From Hydrangea macrophylla (Eukaryota > Streptophyta > Magnoliopsida > Cornales > Hydrangeaceae), in assembly GCA_033977485.1 (NCBI GenBank), contig CM066992.1, positions 102,684,140 through 102,748,139 of the forward strand: a DNA stretch of 64,000 nt, given 5' to 3'. Of this stretch, positions 9,774 through 21,295 are shown in pieces. The translations under genes were made by a program, and so were the position numbers. The stretch's first letter is position 1; each line of letters starts with the position of its first letter. The notes beneath the pieces are model-generated. The model searched no databases, was not told the DNA's origin, and saw only the letters and a list, made by a program, of their open reading frames with translations.

Positions 9774-12700
9774 CACCCCCGCAAGCTGATGGGGCAGGTG
9801 TGCAACATAAGCTTGTGTGACAACTTTTTGAACCGTGAGGATGATAGGCCTTTGGTGAAGATATCTGCCACTTGATCGTCAGTATTGATGTAACGAACGT
9901 CAAGCTCTTTTCGAACCACTTTTTCCCGAATATAGTGATAATCAACTTCAAGGTGCTTCATCTTGGAGTGAAAAACAGGATTAGAAGCTAGAGATATAGA
10001 ACTGATATTATCACACCAAATAAGTGGTGTTGACAAAACAACTCCTAAATCCTTGAACAATGAGCGAAGCCATGAAATCTCTGCGGCCGTATACGCCAGT
10101 TGTCGATACTCAGCTTCTGTGCTCGATCGAGAGATAGTGCGATGCTTCTTAGCACTCCAAGAAATTGGATTATGTCCAAGATATATGCAATACCCGCCGG
10201 TGGAATGACGATCATCGGGATTGCCAGCATAGTCAGCATCAAAAAAGGCTTCTATGCTTAGAAAACTGGGGTGATAGAAAAGACCTTGATCATGGGTGTG
10301 CTTTAAATACCTCAATATTCGTTTGACTGCTGTCCAATGAGATGTAGTAGGCGTGTGCATGAATTGACAAACTTGATTCACCGCATATGAAATATCAGGT
10401 CGTGTAATGGTGAGATATTGAAGAGCACCCACAACACTTCTATACTCTTTAGCATCAGGTAAACAGTCACCATCAGAGATACTCAATTTCTTACCAGCTT
10501 GAACTGGAGAAGATACCGGCTTGACATCAAGAAACTTAGTGCGAGCAAGTAAATCAGTGGTGTATCTTGTTTGAGTTAGATACAAACCATCATCTCGATA
10601 GGTTGCTTCAATCCCGAGAAAGAAATTCAAGGGTCCCAAGTCCTTCATTGAAAAAAGTTGACCAAGTCGTTGAATAAACTTGGCTACATAGGACACATTG
10701 TTTCCTGTTATTAGAATATCATCAACATAAATGAGTAAGATAACAAGAATTTGTCCTTTCTTAAAAGTGAACAATGAATAGTCTGATTTAGATTCTTCAA
10801 ACCCGAGATCCTCTAAATAATCAGAGAATAGTTTAAACCAAGCTCGTGGTGCTTGTTTTAAACCATATAAAGACTTGTGAAGCTTGCACACATAGTTTGG
10901 AAAATTTGGATCACTGAAACCTGCAGGTTGTCTCATATAAACTTCTTCAGAGAGGAATCCATGCAAGAAAGCATTCTGTACATCTAATTGTCGAATTGAC
11001 CATTTATGGTGAACGTCCAATGCAATAACCGTACGAATGGTGGAGTGCTTTACAACAGGACTAAAGGTCTCTGTGTAGTCAATGCCCTCTTGTTGGTGAA
11101 ACCCATTTGCTACAAGTCGTGCCTTGTATCTTTCAATTGACCCATCAGCCTTCCTTTTTATTTTAAACACCCATTTATTGGGTAACACATTCATGTGTGG
11201 ACGAGGTGGAACCAAAGACCACGTTCCATTTTGTTGCAAAGCATTAAATTCTGCTCCCATAGCATGCCGCCATTCCGGATGCTTAACTGCCTGACTAAAA
11301 CAACTTGGTTCAAATTCATTAGTAAGTACCACATGCATCGCATATTTTGGGTTGGGCTTATGAACACCAAGTTGGCTTCGTCGAACCATGGAGTGTGATG
11401 GTTCGGTATTTGTTGGGTGTGATGCCGGTTCAGATGGTTCTCTTATAGGGTCGGTGGTGGTAATGGTATTAGGATTGGGTGATAAGGATGGGCTATGGGG
11501 ATGGTTAGTTTGTGATGGTGAATGGTTGAAGACTGGAGGTTGTATGACATTTTGTGCATTATGTTGTGAAGGTAAAGGAACCATCTCTACTAAAGGCACA
11601 AATGAGTCAAGGGTAACTGATGGGAAGGAAGGGTTGCTACTATCCTCACTGAAAGGGAAAGAATGTTCATCAAATACAACGTGACGAGAGAGATATACAC
11701 GGCCTGTTGAAGGATCAAGACACCTATAACCCTGATGATTCAATGAATAGCCTAAGAACACACATTTTTTAGACCGAAATTGCAATTTATTGGTGTTATA
11801 TGGACGCAAATAGGGAAAACATGCACAACCAAAAACTTTAAGTGAATCATATGTTGGATCTCTTTCAAACAACTTGGCATATGGAGTGTTATTTTTCAAG
11901 ACTCGAGTTGGAAGGCGATTAATCAAATATACAGCTGTGTTAAAAGCATCCACCCAATATGTAAGAGGCATGTGAGAATGAACAAGGAGAGTAAGACCAG
12001 TTTCAACAATGTGGCGATGTTTTCTTTCAGCTAAGCCATTTTGTTCGGGATGACCGGGGCATGAAGATCGAAAGCTTACACCATGGTTAGCTAAAAAATT
12101 TTGAAAAGCGCGTTTGGTATACTCTCCTCCTCCATCAGATTGAAAAGCTTTAATGGTGGAGGAAAACATGTTTTCCACATGTAATTTAAATTTAACAAAG
12201 ATATCAAACACTTGATGCTTAAATTGCATTGGGAAAATCCATGTATACCTAGAGAAGTCATCAACAAATAAAACATAATACTTTGAACCTTTAATGGAGG
12301 CTACTGGAGAGCACCATACATCAGAATGAATTAATTCCAAATGAGTTTTAGCAATAGAATCAGATAATTGGAAAGGTAACTTGGTGCTTTTTCCTAAAGG
12401 ACATGACTGACAAAATGACAATGAGTTTGATCCTTTAACAGGTAAACTCTTATTTGTAACAAGCTGCGAAACTGTATTTGAAGTTGGATGTCCAAGCCGA
12501 GAATGCCAAATTTGCACAGGAACACGAACCCCTATGAAATCAAATGGATGACCTGATTTATTGAAAATTTGATTGTGAATAGCCAATGGATATAATCCAT
12601 TTTCACTCTTTCCACGGAAAAGCGTCTTCCCGGATTCCAGATCCTTGACATGGAAACAATCAGGAAAGAAAACAAAGAAACAGTTATTATCACGTGTAAA

Positions 12701-13909
12701 TTGATGAACAGATAAAAGATTGGTAGCAACGTCAGGACAATGAAGGATATGGTTTAGTTTGAAAGAAGAGGAATTATGATGAATATGAGAAGAACCGATG
12801 TGTGTAATTTTCAAACCTGCACCATTACCAACAGCAACTTGTGATTTTCCATGATAGTCATCATGAATATCAAGATTTGCGAGATCGGCAGTTATGTGGT
12901 TAGAAGCACCTGTATCTGTAACCCATGTGGTAGAAGCATTGTTGAGAGGCGGTGTGGTTTGTGCAGTGGCTGCCATAGCACTGAGTTGCTGAGTCGGTAC
13001 GCGTCCTTCATAGGCCTGGTTCATGCGTTGGTAGCAATCAATTGCGATGTGTCCTTGTCTACCACATATTTGACACACGGGAATATTTTTATTAGCACTT
13101 GAAGTGGCAATGCTTGCAGCATTTGGGATATTATTGGGTGAATGGCGACCCCGGTCTCGACCTCTCATGTGTGTACCCCGGTTTGGACCTCTGCCCCGAT
13201 TTGAATTATTCTGAAATTTCTGAGTATATAGTGCAGTAGGGTTGGTTTCTAACACAGGAGTATTTTGGGCCTTAAATCTCATTTCCGCACCAAGAAGAAG
13301 AGCGACAAGATCATCATAAGAGATTGGGGTATCTCTTGCTTGTGCAGAGCTTATAGTAGCCTCATATGTAGGTCCAACATTGTTCATAATGATGGAGATA
13401 ATATCATCATCATCGACAGGTTTTCCGGCCAATGCAAGATTGTCAGAAATATGGTTAATCTTATCCACGAATTCAGTAATGGAAAGACCATCCCCTTTAG
13501 TTGTAAATAATTCACGCCGTAATTGCATGATGCGATTATGGGATTGAGAAGCATATCGTTTCTCCAGCGAGGTCCATGATTCGTAGGAAGATTTCGAGCG
13601 AGCAACAGTAGAAAGAACCGTCGGAGTCAATGAATTGTTGATCCATCCCAAGATCATTTGATCTTTTTGCTGCCAATCATCAAATGCTAGATTAATTTCC
13701 TTCATTGCAACTCCGTCCGCACCCATTTTGAACTGTGATGGACACTTAATGGTACCATCAACAATACCCATTAAATTTCTACTACGTAAAAGAGGTGAAA
13801 TTTGTGCCAACCACAATGGGTAGTTGGTTCTGTCAAGCTTGATTGACAAAAATCCTGATACGCTAGGTACTACGACACTAGCAGTTAAGTTGGACGAAGT
13901 TCCTTCCAT
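9686..13909 (-). CDS. C2 gag-pol polyprotein (1407 codons)
   Basis: I start at the ATG at 13909 (MEGTSSNLTA). An upstream in-frame ATG at 14020 adds a hydrophobic 37-residue leader that begins inside the 5' LTR and is probably not used. Domains are: UBN2 Gag (about 1-210); a CCHC knuckle with C279, C282, H287 and C292; protease D332-T-G; GAG-pre-integrase near H469-H474 with C500 and C503; integrase D530, D592 and E628 (35-residue D-E spacing); reverse transcriptase about 905-1150 with YVDD at 1061; and RNase H with D1224 and E1265. All catalytic residues checked are present and no stop interrupts the frame. Translation ends in the 3' LTR, so the polypurine tract itself is coding. Nothing in view indicates loss of function. 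Confidence 0.96.
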   Translation of the reverse strand: MEGTSSNLTASVVVPSVSGFLSIKLDRTNYPLWLAQISPLLRSRNLMGIVDGTIKCPSQFKMGADGVAMKEINLAFDDWQQKDQMILGWINNSLTPTVLSTVARSKSSYESWTSLEKRYASQSHNRIMQLRRELFTTKGDGLSITEFVDKINHISDNLALAGKPVDDDDIISIIMNNVGPTYEATISSAQARDTPISYDDLVALLLGAEMRFKAQNTPVLETNPTALYTQKFQNNSNRGRGPNRGTHMRGRDRGRHSPNNIPNAASIATSSANKNIPVCQICGRQGHIAIDCYQRMNQAYEGRVPTQQLSAMAATAQTTPPLNNASTTWVTDTGASNHITADLANLDIHDDYHGKSQVAVGNGAGLKITHIGSSHIHHNSSSFKLNHILHCPDVATNLLSVHQFTRDNNCFFVFFPDCFHVKDLESGKTLFRGKSENGLYPLAIHNQIFNKSGHPFDFIGVRVPVQIWHSRLGHPTSNTVSQLVTNKSLPVKGSNSLSFCQSCPLGKSTKLPFQLSDSIAKTHLELIHSDVWCSPVASIKGSKYYVLFVDDFSRYTWIFPMQFKHQVFDIFVKFKLHVENMFSSTIKAFQSDGGGEYTKRAFQNFLANHGVSFRSSCPGHPEQNGLAERKHRHIVETGLTLLVHSHMPLTYWVDAFNTAVYLINRLPTRVLKNNTPYAKLFERDPTYDSLKVFGCACFPYLRPYNTNKLQFRSKKCVFLGYSLNHQGYRCLDPSTGRVYLSRHVVFDEHSFPFSEDSSNPSFPSVTLDSFVPLVEMVPLPSQHNAQNVIQPPVFNHSPSQTNHPHSPSLSPNPNTITTTDPIREPSEPASHPTNTEPSHSMVRRSQLGVHKPNPKYAMHVVLTNEFEPSCFSQAVKHPEWRHAMGAEFNALQQNGTWSLVPPRPHMNVLPNKWVFKIKRKADGSIERYKARLVANGFHQQEGIDYTETFSPVVKHSTIRTVIALDVHHKWSIRQLDVQNAFLHGFLSEEVYMRQPAGFSDPNFPNYVCKLHKSLYGLKQAPRAWFKLFSDYLEDLGFEESKSDYSLFTFKKGQILVILLIYVDDILITGNNVSYVAKFIQRLGQLFSMKDLGPLNFFLGIEATYRDDGLYLTQTRYTTDLLARTKFLDVKPVSSPVQAGKKLSISDGDCLPDAKEYRSVVGALQYLTITRPDISYAVNQVCQFMHTPTTSHWTAVKRILRYLKHTHDQGLFYHPSFLSIEAFFDADYAGNPDDRHSTGGYCIYLGHNPISWSAKKHRTISRSSTEAEYRQLAYTAAEISWLRSLFKDLGVVLSTPLIWCDNISSISLASNPVFHSKMKHLEVDYHYIREKVVRKELDVRYINTDDQVADIFTKGLSSSRFKKLSHKLMLHTCPISLRGCDRLTNLSSQIKVVSTPTIHQSGSSFDPT
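9774..9781 (-). other. C2 polypurine tract
   Basis: The minus strand reads GCGGGGGTG immediately before the 3' LTR start TGATAG, the normal site for plus-strand priming. Confidence 0.75.
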
Positions 13910-13990
13910 TACAATGAAGGTTGCAGTGATGAAAAGAGAAAAGGAGAAAAAGAAAACAATAAATGGATCAAAGAAATTGTTGGATATTAA

Positions 13991-14002
13991 GCTCTGATAC
14001 CA
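13991..14002 (-). other. C2 primer-binding site for initiator tRNA-Met
   Basis: TGGTATCAGAGC on the minus strand abuts the 5' LTR with no gap. Confidence 0.92.
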
Positions 14003-14300
14003 TAAAGTAAAACAGATCAACTTTGTTTATGGCTTCAAAACCACACAACAAAACGTGGTAGTATCTCTATATTATATATTCAACATTAGACCACAATCAT
14101 GGGTCAGTTACACAGCAAATGAATACATTAAATATACAATAAAGAATGAGTAGTTTAAGGCATTGGACTTGGGATCAAGTGTTGACCCAATCTTGAGGAG
14201 TTGGTGAAGCAATCACGTGGGATCAAATGATGACCCACTTTGATGAATTGTTGGAGTAGATACAGCCTTGATTTGGGAACTCAAATTGGTTAGTCTATCA
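14003..14300 (-). mobile_element. C2 5' LTR
   Basis: 298 bp, identical to the 3' LTR except one base. Followed by the right target duplication GAATA at 14301-14305. Confidence 0.95.
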
Positions 14301-14790
14301 GAATACAACTAAGGTTTATTTTTTCAATAGATAGTACATATTTACATCAGTCTTTATTCTTTTGGTGTTTGTGGTAATTGTGTTCATGTATAGTTTCAAT
14401 CTATTGGAACCTACAACACTGTGTTCATCTCTACTTGAACCTACAACACTGTGTTCATCTATTTATATTTATTTTGTAAATTTCATGCACCTATAATTAG
14501 TATAAGTCAGTCGCTCATGAACCATGTTAGCATAGAAAATCAATATTTTGAGTTTAACTTTTTTTTTTTGTTGGGTTATTTAGAATTATTTTGAGGAAAC
14601 AATTTTGTTTCAAATAAGTTATGAATAAATAGTTTCCATAGTTGTTTTGTTTACTTAAGAAAATAGTTTCTATTTTATTAGTTTAGATGAATAATAAAAC
14701 ATTTTTTTCCCTCAACAAACAATTCGGTGAATACATAATATGGTGGAATGAGCCATGTATCCTCCTTTCGTATCTCTTACAGCAAAGCTC

Positions 14791-14819
14791 CCGTGCATTG
14801 CACGGGTTAAACAACTAGT
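14791..14819 (+). mobile_element. Helitron 3' terminus
   Basis: A 7-bp stem hairpin CCCGTGC-ATT-GCACGGG (14791-14807) is followed by 8 nt and CTAG, then T. A subterminal hairpin plus CTRR inserted before T is the hallmark of Helitron 3' ends. The 5' end (TC) was not located, so the element's extent is unknown. It may include the helicase fragment, with C2 inserted later. Confidence 0.75.
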
Positions 14820-14820
14820 G

Positions 14821-16957
14821 TACAATAAAATGACACTGTTACTACAAATTGAAACCAAAATATTAAATGTTTCATTTTTGGGAGGGGGGTTTAAATGTAA
14901 AATAGATAGTTTCTTTTTTATAGTAATATAAAGTTTAGTCCCTCATAATAGGTCAAAAGTAAAATTAGTTCATTTGACTTTTTAAAGTAAAAATTAGTCC
15001 ATTGCTACCAATGCTAATTAATGATTAGTCCTTTTCCCCCAAATTAGTAAATTTTTTTGGACTGGAATACCCCCCAATTAGTTAGATAAGAATATATGTG
15101 CATATATATATATATATGCTCATATATATGTATAGACTGTATATTAATGTGGAAACTAGGATAGGAAGTTTTGATTGAATAAGACTCAAAAAGACTTGGT
15201 AAAACTTCACCCTATTTTAACTTTTTTCTTTGACAGTTGTTGTTGGGACTCTATTAAACTCGCTTTTTATACCTTAATTTGCACAGTGTATTCGTAGGAA
15301 TTATAGGATCTACAGTCTTTAATGTCGACTTGTAGTTGCAATATAGGCATTTGTCACTTTCACAAGTAAAGTTAATAGTTATATGTGAACGTGGTCTTGA
15401 AAATATGAGGATACTGTCTAAGGCATGATACTTGGCTAGTGCTATATGTGCATATTTCAATGGGTCATAATTCTCACATGCGGTTTACATATCATAGTTA
15501 TATGCATGACAGACACATAAAGACTTCACAGAGACCCAAGTGAATGCATTCGTTTTGTGACCTTACAGTTGATGACCTGAGCAAGCAGATTTCTCCATCT
15601 CCCTCGACCAGCCCCTGGTGGTCTAAACCTTTTCTTCTTCCTAATTTTGTTTCTCTTTTTTTACTTTCTAGGAAAAATTATACTACTATACAGTACCTCA
15701 CCCCCTTCTTCCAAAATTGGTACACAATTAGCATTGTATTGTTGTTTTTTCACAATCATACATCACTCTAAAAGTTCCATATAGCTTTAGATGTCAAACA
15801 TGTCTCTTTGTGGTAATTGTTGGAATTTAAAACAATAAGTTGAGGTTGATAATAAAATACATAGAAATTTAATGTTTTTTGAGATAACCAAACATTAGAA
15901 ATACTGTTTTCTTTTGATTCACAACTTCTTTGAGTCCATAAGTTATGTAGCAGCTTATTTAAAACTAAAGTTTCCTTTCTTGTTTTCTCACTTTTTAAAC
16001 TAAATAAAGACAGATCAAAATATGATGGGTCAAAAGCGGAGGTTAATTTTAAAGCAACCGCAGCTTTGCCTAATGTAATTAGTTCTTTCATTCTTATTAT
16101 TTGGATAAATAGGTTGGCATGGATACATTGATGGAATATACTGAAGAGAACATCGAGAAATAGAAGCATACAATACAATACCATGAAAAAATTGGCTAAT
16201 TTTCAGTACCATCGAGAAATAGTTGGCCCTTTGAAAATGCCACAAATGACTTGCAATCGTGACTCAAATGGTTAAAGGTCTCAACCTCCTGTTGGGAGGT
16301 GAAGCATATACTTCTCCAGAACTGTAGTCTTACAAATGTACACTTATCTTTACTTTGGGAATATAGTACTATGTGCCAGAGTTTGAAATAAGCTCAAGAG
16401 TGTAATAGTTAGATTTATCATAAAGTGTTCTTTATTTATTTAGAAAACCAAAATCCCACAGAGCACGACCAAGATAGAATGTCGAAGCAAAAAGATGGGA
16501 CTCCAAAGAGGCAATAACAATGCAACTACAAACACTCAAGATGCTTGAAGTTGTAAGTACATACCTCTTTGTTTTGTTTTCTTATGACTAGCCATTCTCT
16601 GGAGAGTTATCACATTCTTTTTCTTTAGAATTGTTGTGCTAAAATATACAGTCAATATTTGGTATGTGATAGCTGTTGCACAATTAAAAGGGACTGTAAG
16701 CCTGTAATGGCAATTTTGTTGTTTGTTATTTAACGTGGAGTTGTTGAGGCCTTTCTGCCCCAAATCTAATGTCTAGTTCAAAAGCCATAAAATAGATACA
16801 CATACACGTGTATATATATTCTTACTCTTTTATACTCAGCAAAGAGTTGAAATTTTGTTAAGTAAATCATAAAATTGCCTCTTCTTTCAATATAGAGCCT
16901 AAGAGACTGACTTTCTTGGTTCCATTAAGGTTAATGCTAAACTACATTGTCATATAT
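14821..16957. other. No gene recognised
   Basis: AT-rich DNA with short TA repeats and poly-T runs. None of the small frames resembles a known protein. Confidence 0.6.
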
Positions 16958-17305
16958 TGTTGGGATTCTTGACATTGTCAACTTTTTCTGGTTGTAACAA
17001 ACTAAACTTGTGATTGCTGGGAAAACTTGTGATAGCTGGAAGCTTTGATAGTTAGCAATGATCCCTTTCTTTGGTTAGCAATAGCACAAACTTGTGATAG
17101 CTGGAAGCTTTGATAGTTAGCAATGATCCCTTTGATAGTTAGACAGACTTTCTTTGGTTAGTTAGCAATGATCCCTTTCTTTCTTTACACAAATACATGA
17201 GATACCTTTGTAGTTTGTAGTTATATATACTTTGAAATGGGATTCAACTCATTTTGAATGAAAGTGCATCTCTCTTGAAAAAAGAATGATCTCCCGCTCT
17301 CGACA
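16958..17305 (+). mobile_element. LTR-like segment with internal direct repeats (tentative)
   Basis: Begins TGTTGGG and ends CTCGACA, and carries a TATA-like TTATATATAC near 17222. Blocks of CTTGTGATAGCTGGAAGC and GTTAGCAATGATCCCTTT are repeated two or three times between 17028 and 17180. No target duplication or primer site was found, so this could also be an ordinary repeat. Confidence 0.35.
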
Positions 17306-18321
17306 ATTAATTAGAGGAAAATACGATCTATTGAAATTAGCTGATTGCCACTCTCTTAGCTGTGAACTTCCTATATTCAAAAGTACCAAAAGGGTTGAAT
17401 ATCTTAATTCCTGCTGATGTAGATTGTTGTTTTAAATTTTTCTTAGTGTTATGAGTTAAAAAATTCTAAGATTGATTCGTTTCTAAGATATGATTTGACG
17501 TTGTATGACTTTATTGGGTATTGTTGTTTTCTTTTACAATGTAAAACTGATTTCCTTTATTTCCTGTTTTTGGAGTGTTATGTTTGGTTTCTTCAGCTTT
17601 GTCTTCACAGAATCCTAGTGAGAGAAAAAAAAAAGTAGATTTGTTTTAGTTTGACTGACCTTTTCTGCTATCCCCATTAGTCATTTCCTATACATAAGTC
17701 TACTAATCCTGAACTGGTCTCTTCCTTGCTTAATTCTTCTACAAGTTCTTATTTTCTTGTTTCAAAAAAAAAAAAAAAATCCTCCAAAACTTCTTTGATC
17801 AATCCACAAGGAAAAGGGTAAATAATAATCAGATCTGTTCTTTCTGTGAATGCTTGTGGGTCCAACTCATATTGAGATTCCAGTGAAAAATTTCACTAAA
17901 AGCTTCATTTAATATGAAGCTCGTCAATGGATTTCTTATAAATTTCCCACTTTCCTTCTACTTGGTCTAAAATTTAATGAAGAACCTCTCCACCCGTAAC
18001 ATCAAACCCATATGAAATTCGAGAGGTTTTTTTTTTCCCCTTTCTCTGGGTGTCAATTTGGGTTAAAGTTGGAGTGAAACTCAGTTGATACGAGTTTGAG
18101 TAAAAGGGTAGGAGGGGATTTGAAGATTTTTACTCCAATTCTATTTTTGTACGAGTTATAGTAACTATGTAAGGGTTGGAGATGTCCTGCAACTGTAATA
18201 TTCGATGATTTCTTGTTTTTCTTGATAACCATTTCCCAAAAGATTGTGACAGTGGGTCTCTGTGTGTGTGTGATGTAAATTTGTTTTCATTAATTTCAAG
18301 GATTTGGTTTTCTCTTTGCAG

Positions 18322-18718
18322 GCTTTTAATTTGGGAAGAATGTTATTACGAACCTTTGCCATGTTCTTCTCTTCCGCACATTTGTGGAATTGATAACCCA
18401 GAATTGACTTTTGAAGAATGGGAATCATATTGGGTTTCTGGTGAACCTCGAGCTCTGCTCGGGGTTCAAGCAGAAGACAAAGTACAGGCGCTTACAAGTA
18501 AAATGATGATGAGTAACCAGATTAATATTGTGGGAGAAGGGTATTAATAATTTTCTTTCAATGTTTCCTTGTTTTATGAGACAAATAAGTGTTTGTGGCC
18601 TTAAATCTAGTTCTCATTCATATTTTTGCTTTCCAGGCTCGTTGGACGGGCTGCTTTTACCGGAAACCATCAGTGGATTCAGTCAGAGCACTATGCTAGA
18701 GATTCCTATCCACCAGAG
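18322..18718 (+). pseudogene. LONESOME HIGHWAY-type bHLH gene fragment, two exons
   Basis: Exon A (18322-18540) follows an acceptor TCTCTTTGCAG and encodes LLIWEECYYEP through QINIVGEG. Exon B (18637-18718) follows TTTCCAG and encodes LVGRAAFTGNHQWIQSEHYA and ends PPE at a GT donor. The split codons join in frame, and both exons are free of stops. Together they form the bHLH-MYC_N regulatory region (about residues 33-130) of LHW, a transcription factor of vascular patterning. I found neither the first exon (MGxLLxEAL) nor any later exon, including the bHLH domain. The fragment is therefore an incomplete genomic copy, perhaps carried by the CACTA element ending at 21612 or by a Helitron. Its intact frame suggests a recent copy. 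Confidence 0.85.
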
Positions 18719-21239
18719 GTATATCATTAAACTGGAAAGTTCTATATCTAGGTGTCAAAGTTTAAATCCACCATTAATTGAAAACCACTATTGTTTTCAA
18801 AAGTTGTAAACTAAAGTTTGTAACCAAAACTTATATGTATGATACAACCAAACAACCTGGCCATATCATAGCTTTTCCCATAAAATAAGGTATTTCTACT
18901 AGTACAAGTGGCTCAATGCCTAAAGGTCTAAAAACTAAATGAATGTGGCAAACTTCGCATTCATGTATTACCTTCTAAAGCACATGAAAGTACAAAATAA
19001 AGGCCTCAGTGAAATTGAAGGAATTTAGGCTTCAATTGCTTCATTTTTGGAACCTGTCAATGTCTTTGTTCCTTTTTAGTCTGTTTAATTTGCTTATCAA
19101 GTAAAGTTAAATGAACTGATAAAATATTTCAACATTTCGTCATTGAAGGACTTGTTAGATAGTTTATTTTGTTTACTTATGCATCAATTTTCTTGTTTTT
19201 TTCCCAAACTTATCTTCTTCTTTTTTGAAGTATCTGTTGGCCTTATGATTTGTGCATTGTTAGATATTGCCTGATTTCACTTAGTATGAGAATAAGTAAC
19301 TGTTTGGCCTTATGATTTGTGTTTTGCTAGTTTGGGACAATGGGGCTGCTTGTTATCTATTATTAATTTGATAGTGTGGGTCTGTTAATTAACAATGGGT
19401 GTGACAATCTGATTAAAATCATAGTTGTTTTGCTAATTTATAAGCTCATAGTTTGAGGAAACTAATTTTTGGATTATAGCTTTAACTAACTGTGGTTTGC
19501 TGGGCCTTTCATATTTGACTTATTTCCCAGTTATAGTGTGAAATGATCCTTTTTAGCAGAAGCATTGGGTGGTTCTCCTTAGTTATAATGCTAGCTTAAG
19601 AGTCATAGAAGTTATGCAACTTTTTCTAAACCCAACTAGTAAACTTAATAGAATGATTCAGATAGTAAGACTTCTAGATTAGAAGACAAGATTGTAAGTC
19701 TTTGCAAGTCTTCCAGTGTAGAAAGACAAGATTGTAAGTCTTTGAGACTGATTGCAATTTGCAACTTATTAAGTTTTCACTTAGCTAACCAATCCATGGT
19801 GAAAACTATCTCACTGAAAATTCTGACTCTAACGCAAAGCATCCAGTGGTTGGATTATCTTTCACTTTGAAATTCAAAATATCTGTTACAGGTAGTTTAC
19901 CCATATCTAGGAGCAAAAGTTACTGTGGAGAAAAAGTTGTTTTGAGCTGTTTTTGCTTTGAATTCCACTCCTTCTCAGATCACTTTTTAAAGTAGCAGTA
20001 TTCAAACTTAGCCATGGTTAAAACCTCACACATCAGTCCTTTATGTTTTATGCAATCTTGCTCTTTTTTTTTAATTTTATTTTTATTTTTATAGTGCTTT
20101 TTCTTTTTACTGTGTATGGAGCTGCAAAATCAATACTAGTATGTACCCGTTCTTCTTCTAGATTCTAACCTGACAATTTTACAGAATTATAGGATTAAAG
20201 TACTTGTATATGCTATATGATACATAGGAGAACAATTGAGACAACATAAATAGAATTATGGTATTGTTCTTTTAATTAAAAGTTTGCTCGTATTATTGCA
20301 TTGAGTCATAGTGATGATGACCCTTTGGTTAAAGTTCATTTAAGAGACCAGATTTATTTGTCCAGTGTCATATGCATTGCATCTTATTACAAAGAATTGT
20401 TGACATGAAATTCTTTCTGAACTTTAGAGCCTATTTTGTTTAGCTGAATGGGTTGAACATGATTCGATTGTATACATTCCCAAATGGTCTCTTACGCCAA
20501 TAGTTCATTTCTGCACTTCATTATTGCTGAGTTTAGTAAAATAGCTCCCTAGAATATGAGATTCTTGAGTAAGTCATCGTAGTCGTATTCTTGGTGAATA
20601 TATTCAATTAGCTCAATACACGTAAATATAGATTCTTTTATTGTTAATCGAGAAGGCCAATAATTTAGCATTGGTTTAAAGTTTGTTTATGAATAAATGT
20701 AGATTTTGACAACTCTTATGTTCAATATTTGGCACTTGCACATTTAGGTTATTGCATTGTTTTGAGTTATGAATTTGAAAATTTCAACATTGACTTTGTG
20801 TAGGTGTTTCAAACAAGATTTTTAAATTGGGTGTGATCGCAAGCAATATGGTGAGTTTCACATTGACTTTCTCTTATTTATTAAAATAATTTAATTAGTA
20901 TTCTTTTGTGATTTCTTTTTCTAACATCATCATTGATGGTTATAGTGAAAAACAGGGTGGTGATAATCCAAGTACAGTGAAGAAGGAAGAAATTTATGTA
21001 TTTTATCTTTCTTGAGTTGATGAACTTGGCTTATGGACATAAAGAGATTTGTGTATTTTATCTTTCTTGAGTTAATTTTATGTGTAAGATGTAATGTAAT
21101 TAAACTAATAACTTGGGTTATGGACAAAGATTTGTAAGATGAAACATTTTGTATTCTACTTATATTTGGTATAGATTGAGCTTGTTATTTTTGTGTATGG
21201 ATTATTGTGCTTGTTAATTAGGTGCAAAAAAATAATAAT
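18719..21239. other. No gene recognised; small direct repeats
   Basis: AT-rich. A short duplication of GACAAGATTGTAAGTCTTTG occurs near 19687 and 19726, and a partial duplication of TGTATTTTATCTTTCTTGAG near 20996 and 21052. No further LHW exons are seen here. Confidence 0.55.
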
Positions 21240-21295
21240 AAATAAATAAATTGTGGAGCATTTCAAATGATTATTATTTTGTTATTTGTAATTAC

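Larger units (their letters stand above)
9476..14300 (-). mobile_element. Complete young Ty1/copia retrotransposon C2
   Basis: A 4825-bp element with two 298-bp LTRs, a primer site, an uninterrupted gag-pol frame, a polypurine tract and a perfect 5-bp target duplication (GAATA). The LTRs differ at only one position (AACC against GGCC context near 9738/14267). The insertion is therefore recent and the element may be autonomous. The domain order puts integrase before reverse transcriptase. The Gag start (LDRTNYPLWLAQISPLLRS) resembles Retrofit/Ale-type copia elements, but the lineage is a guess. Confidence 0.97.

Noticed and set aside
11388..11684. 98-codon plus-strand frame and similar frames within 9686-13909 and 41849-46321
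   Set aside because: They are antisense shadows of the C2 and G1 polyproteins.
13991..14002. Matches to initiator tRNA-Met that might suggest tRNA genes (also 4054, 46497 and 57113)
   Set aside because: Only the 3'-end complement is present, next to LTRs. These are primer-binding sites and no cloverleaf is present.
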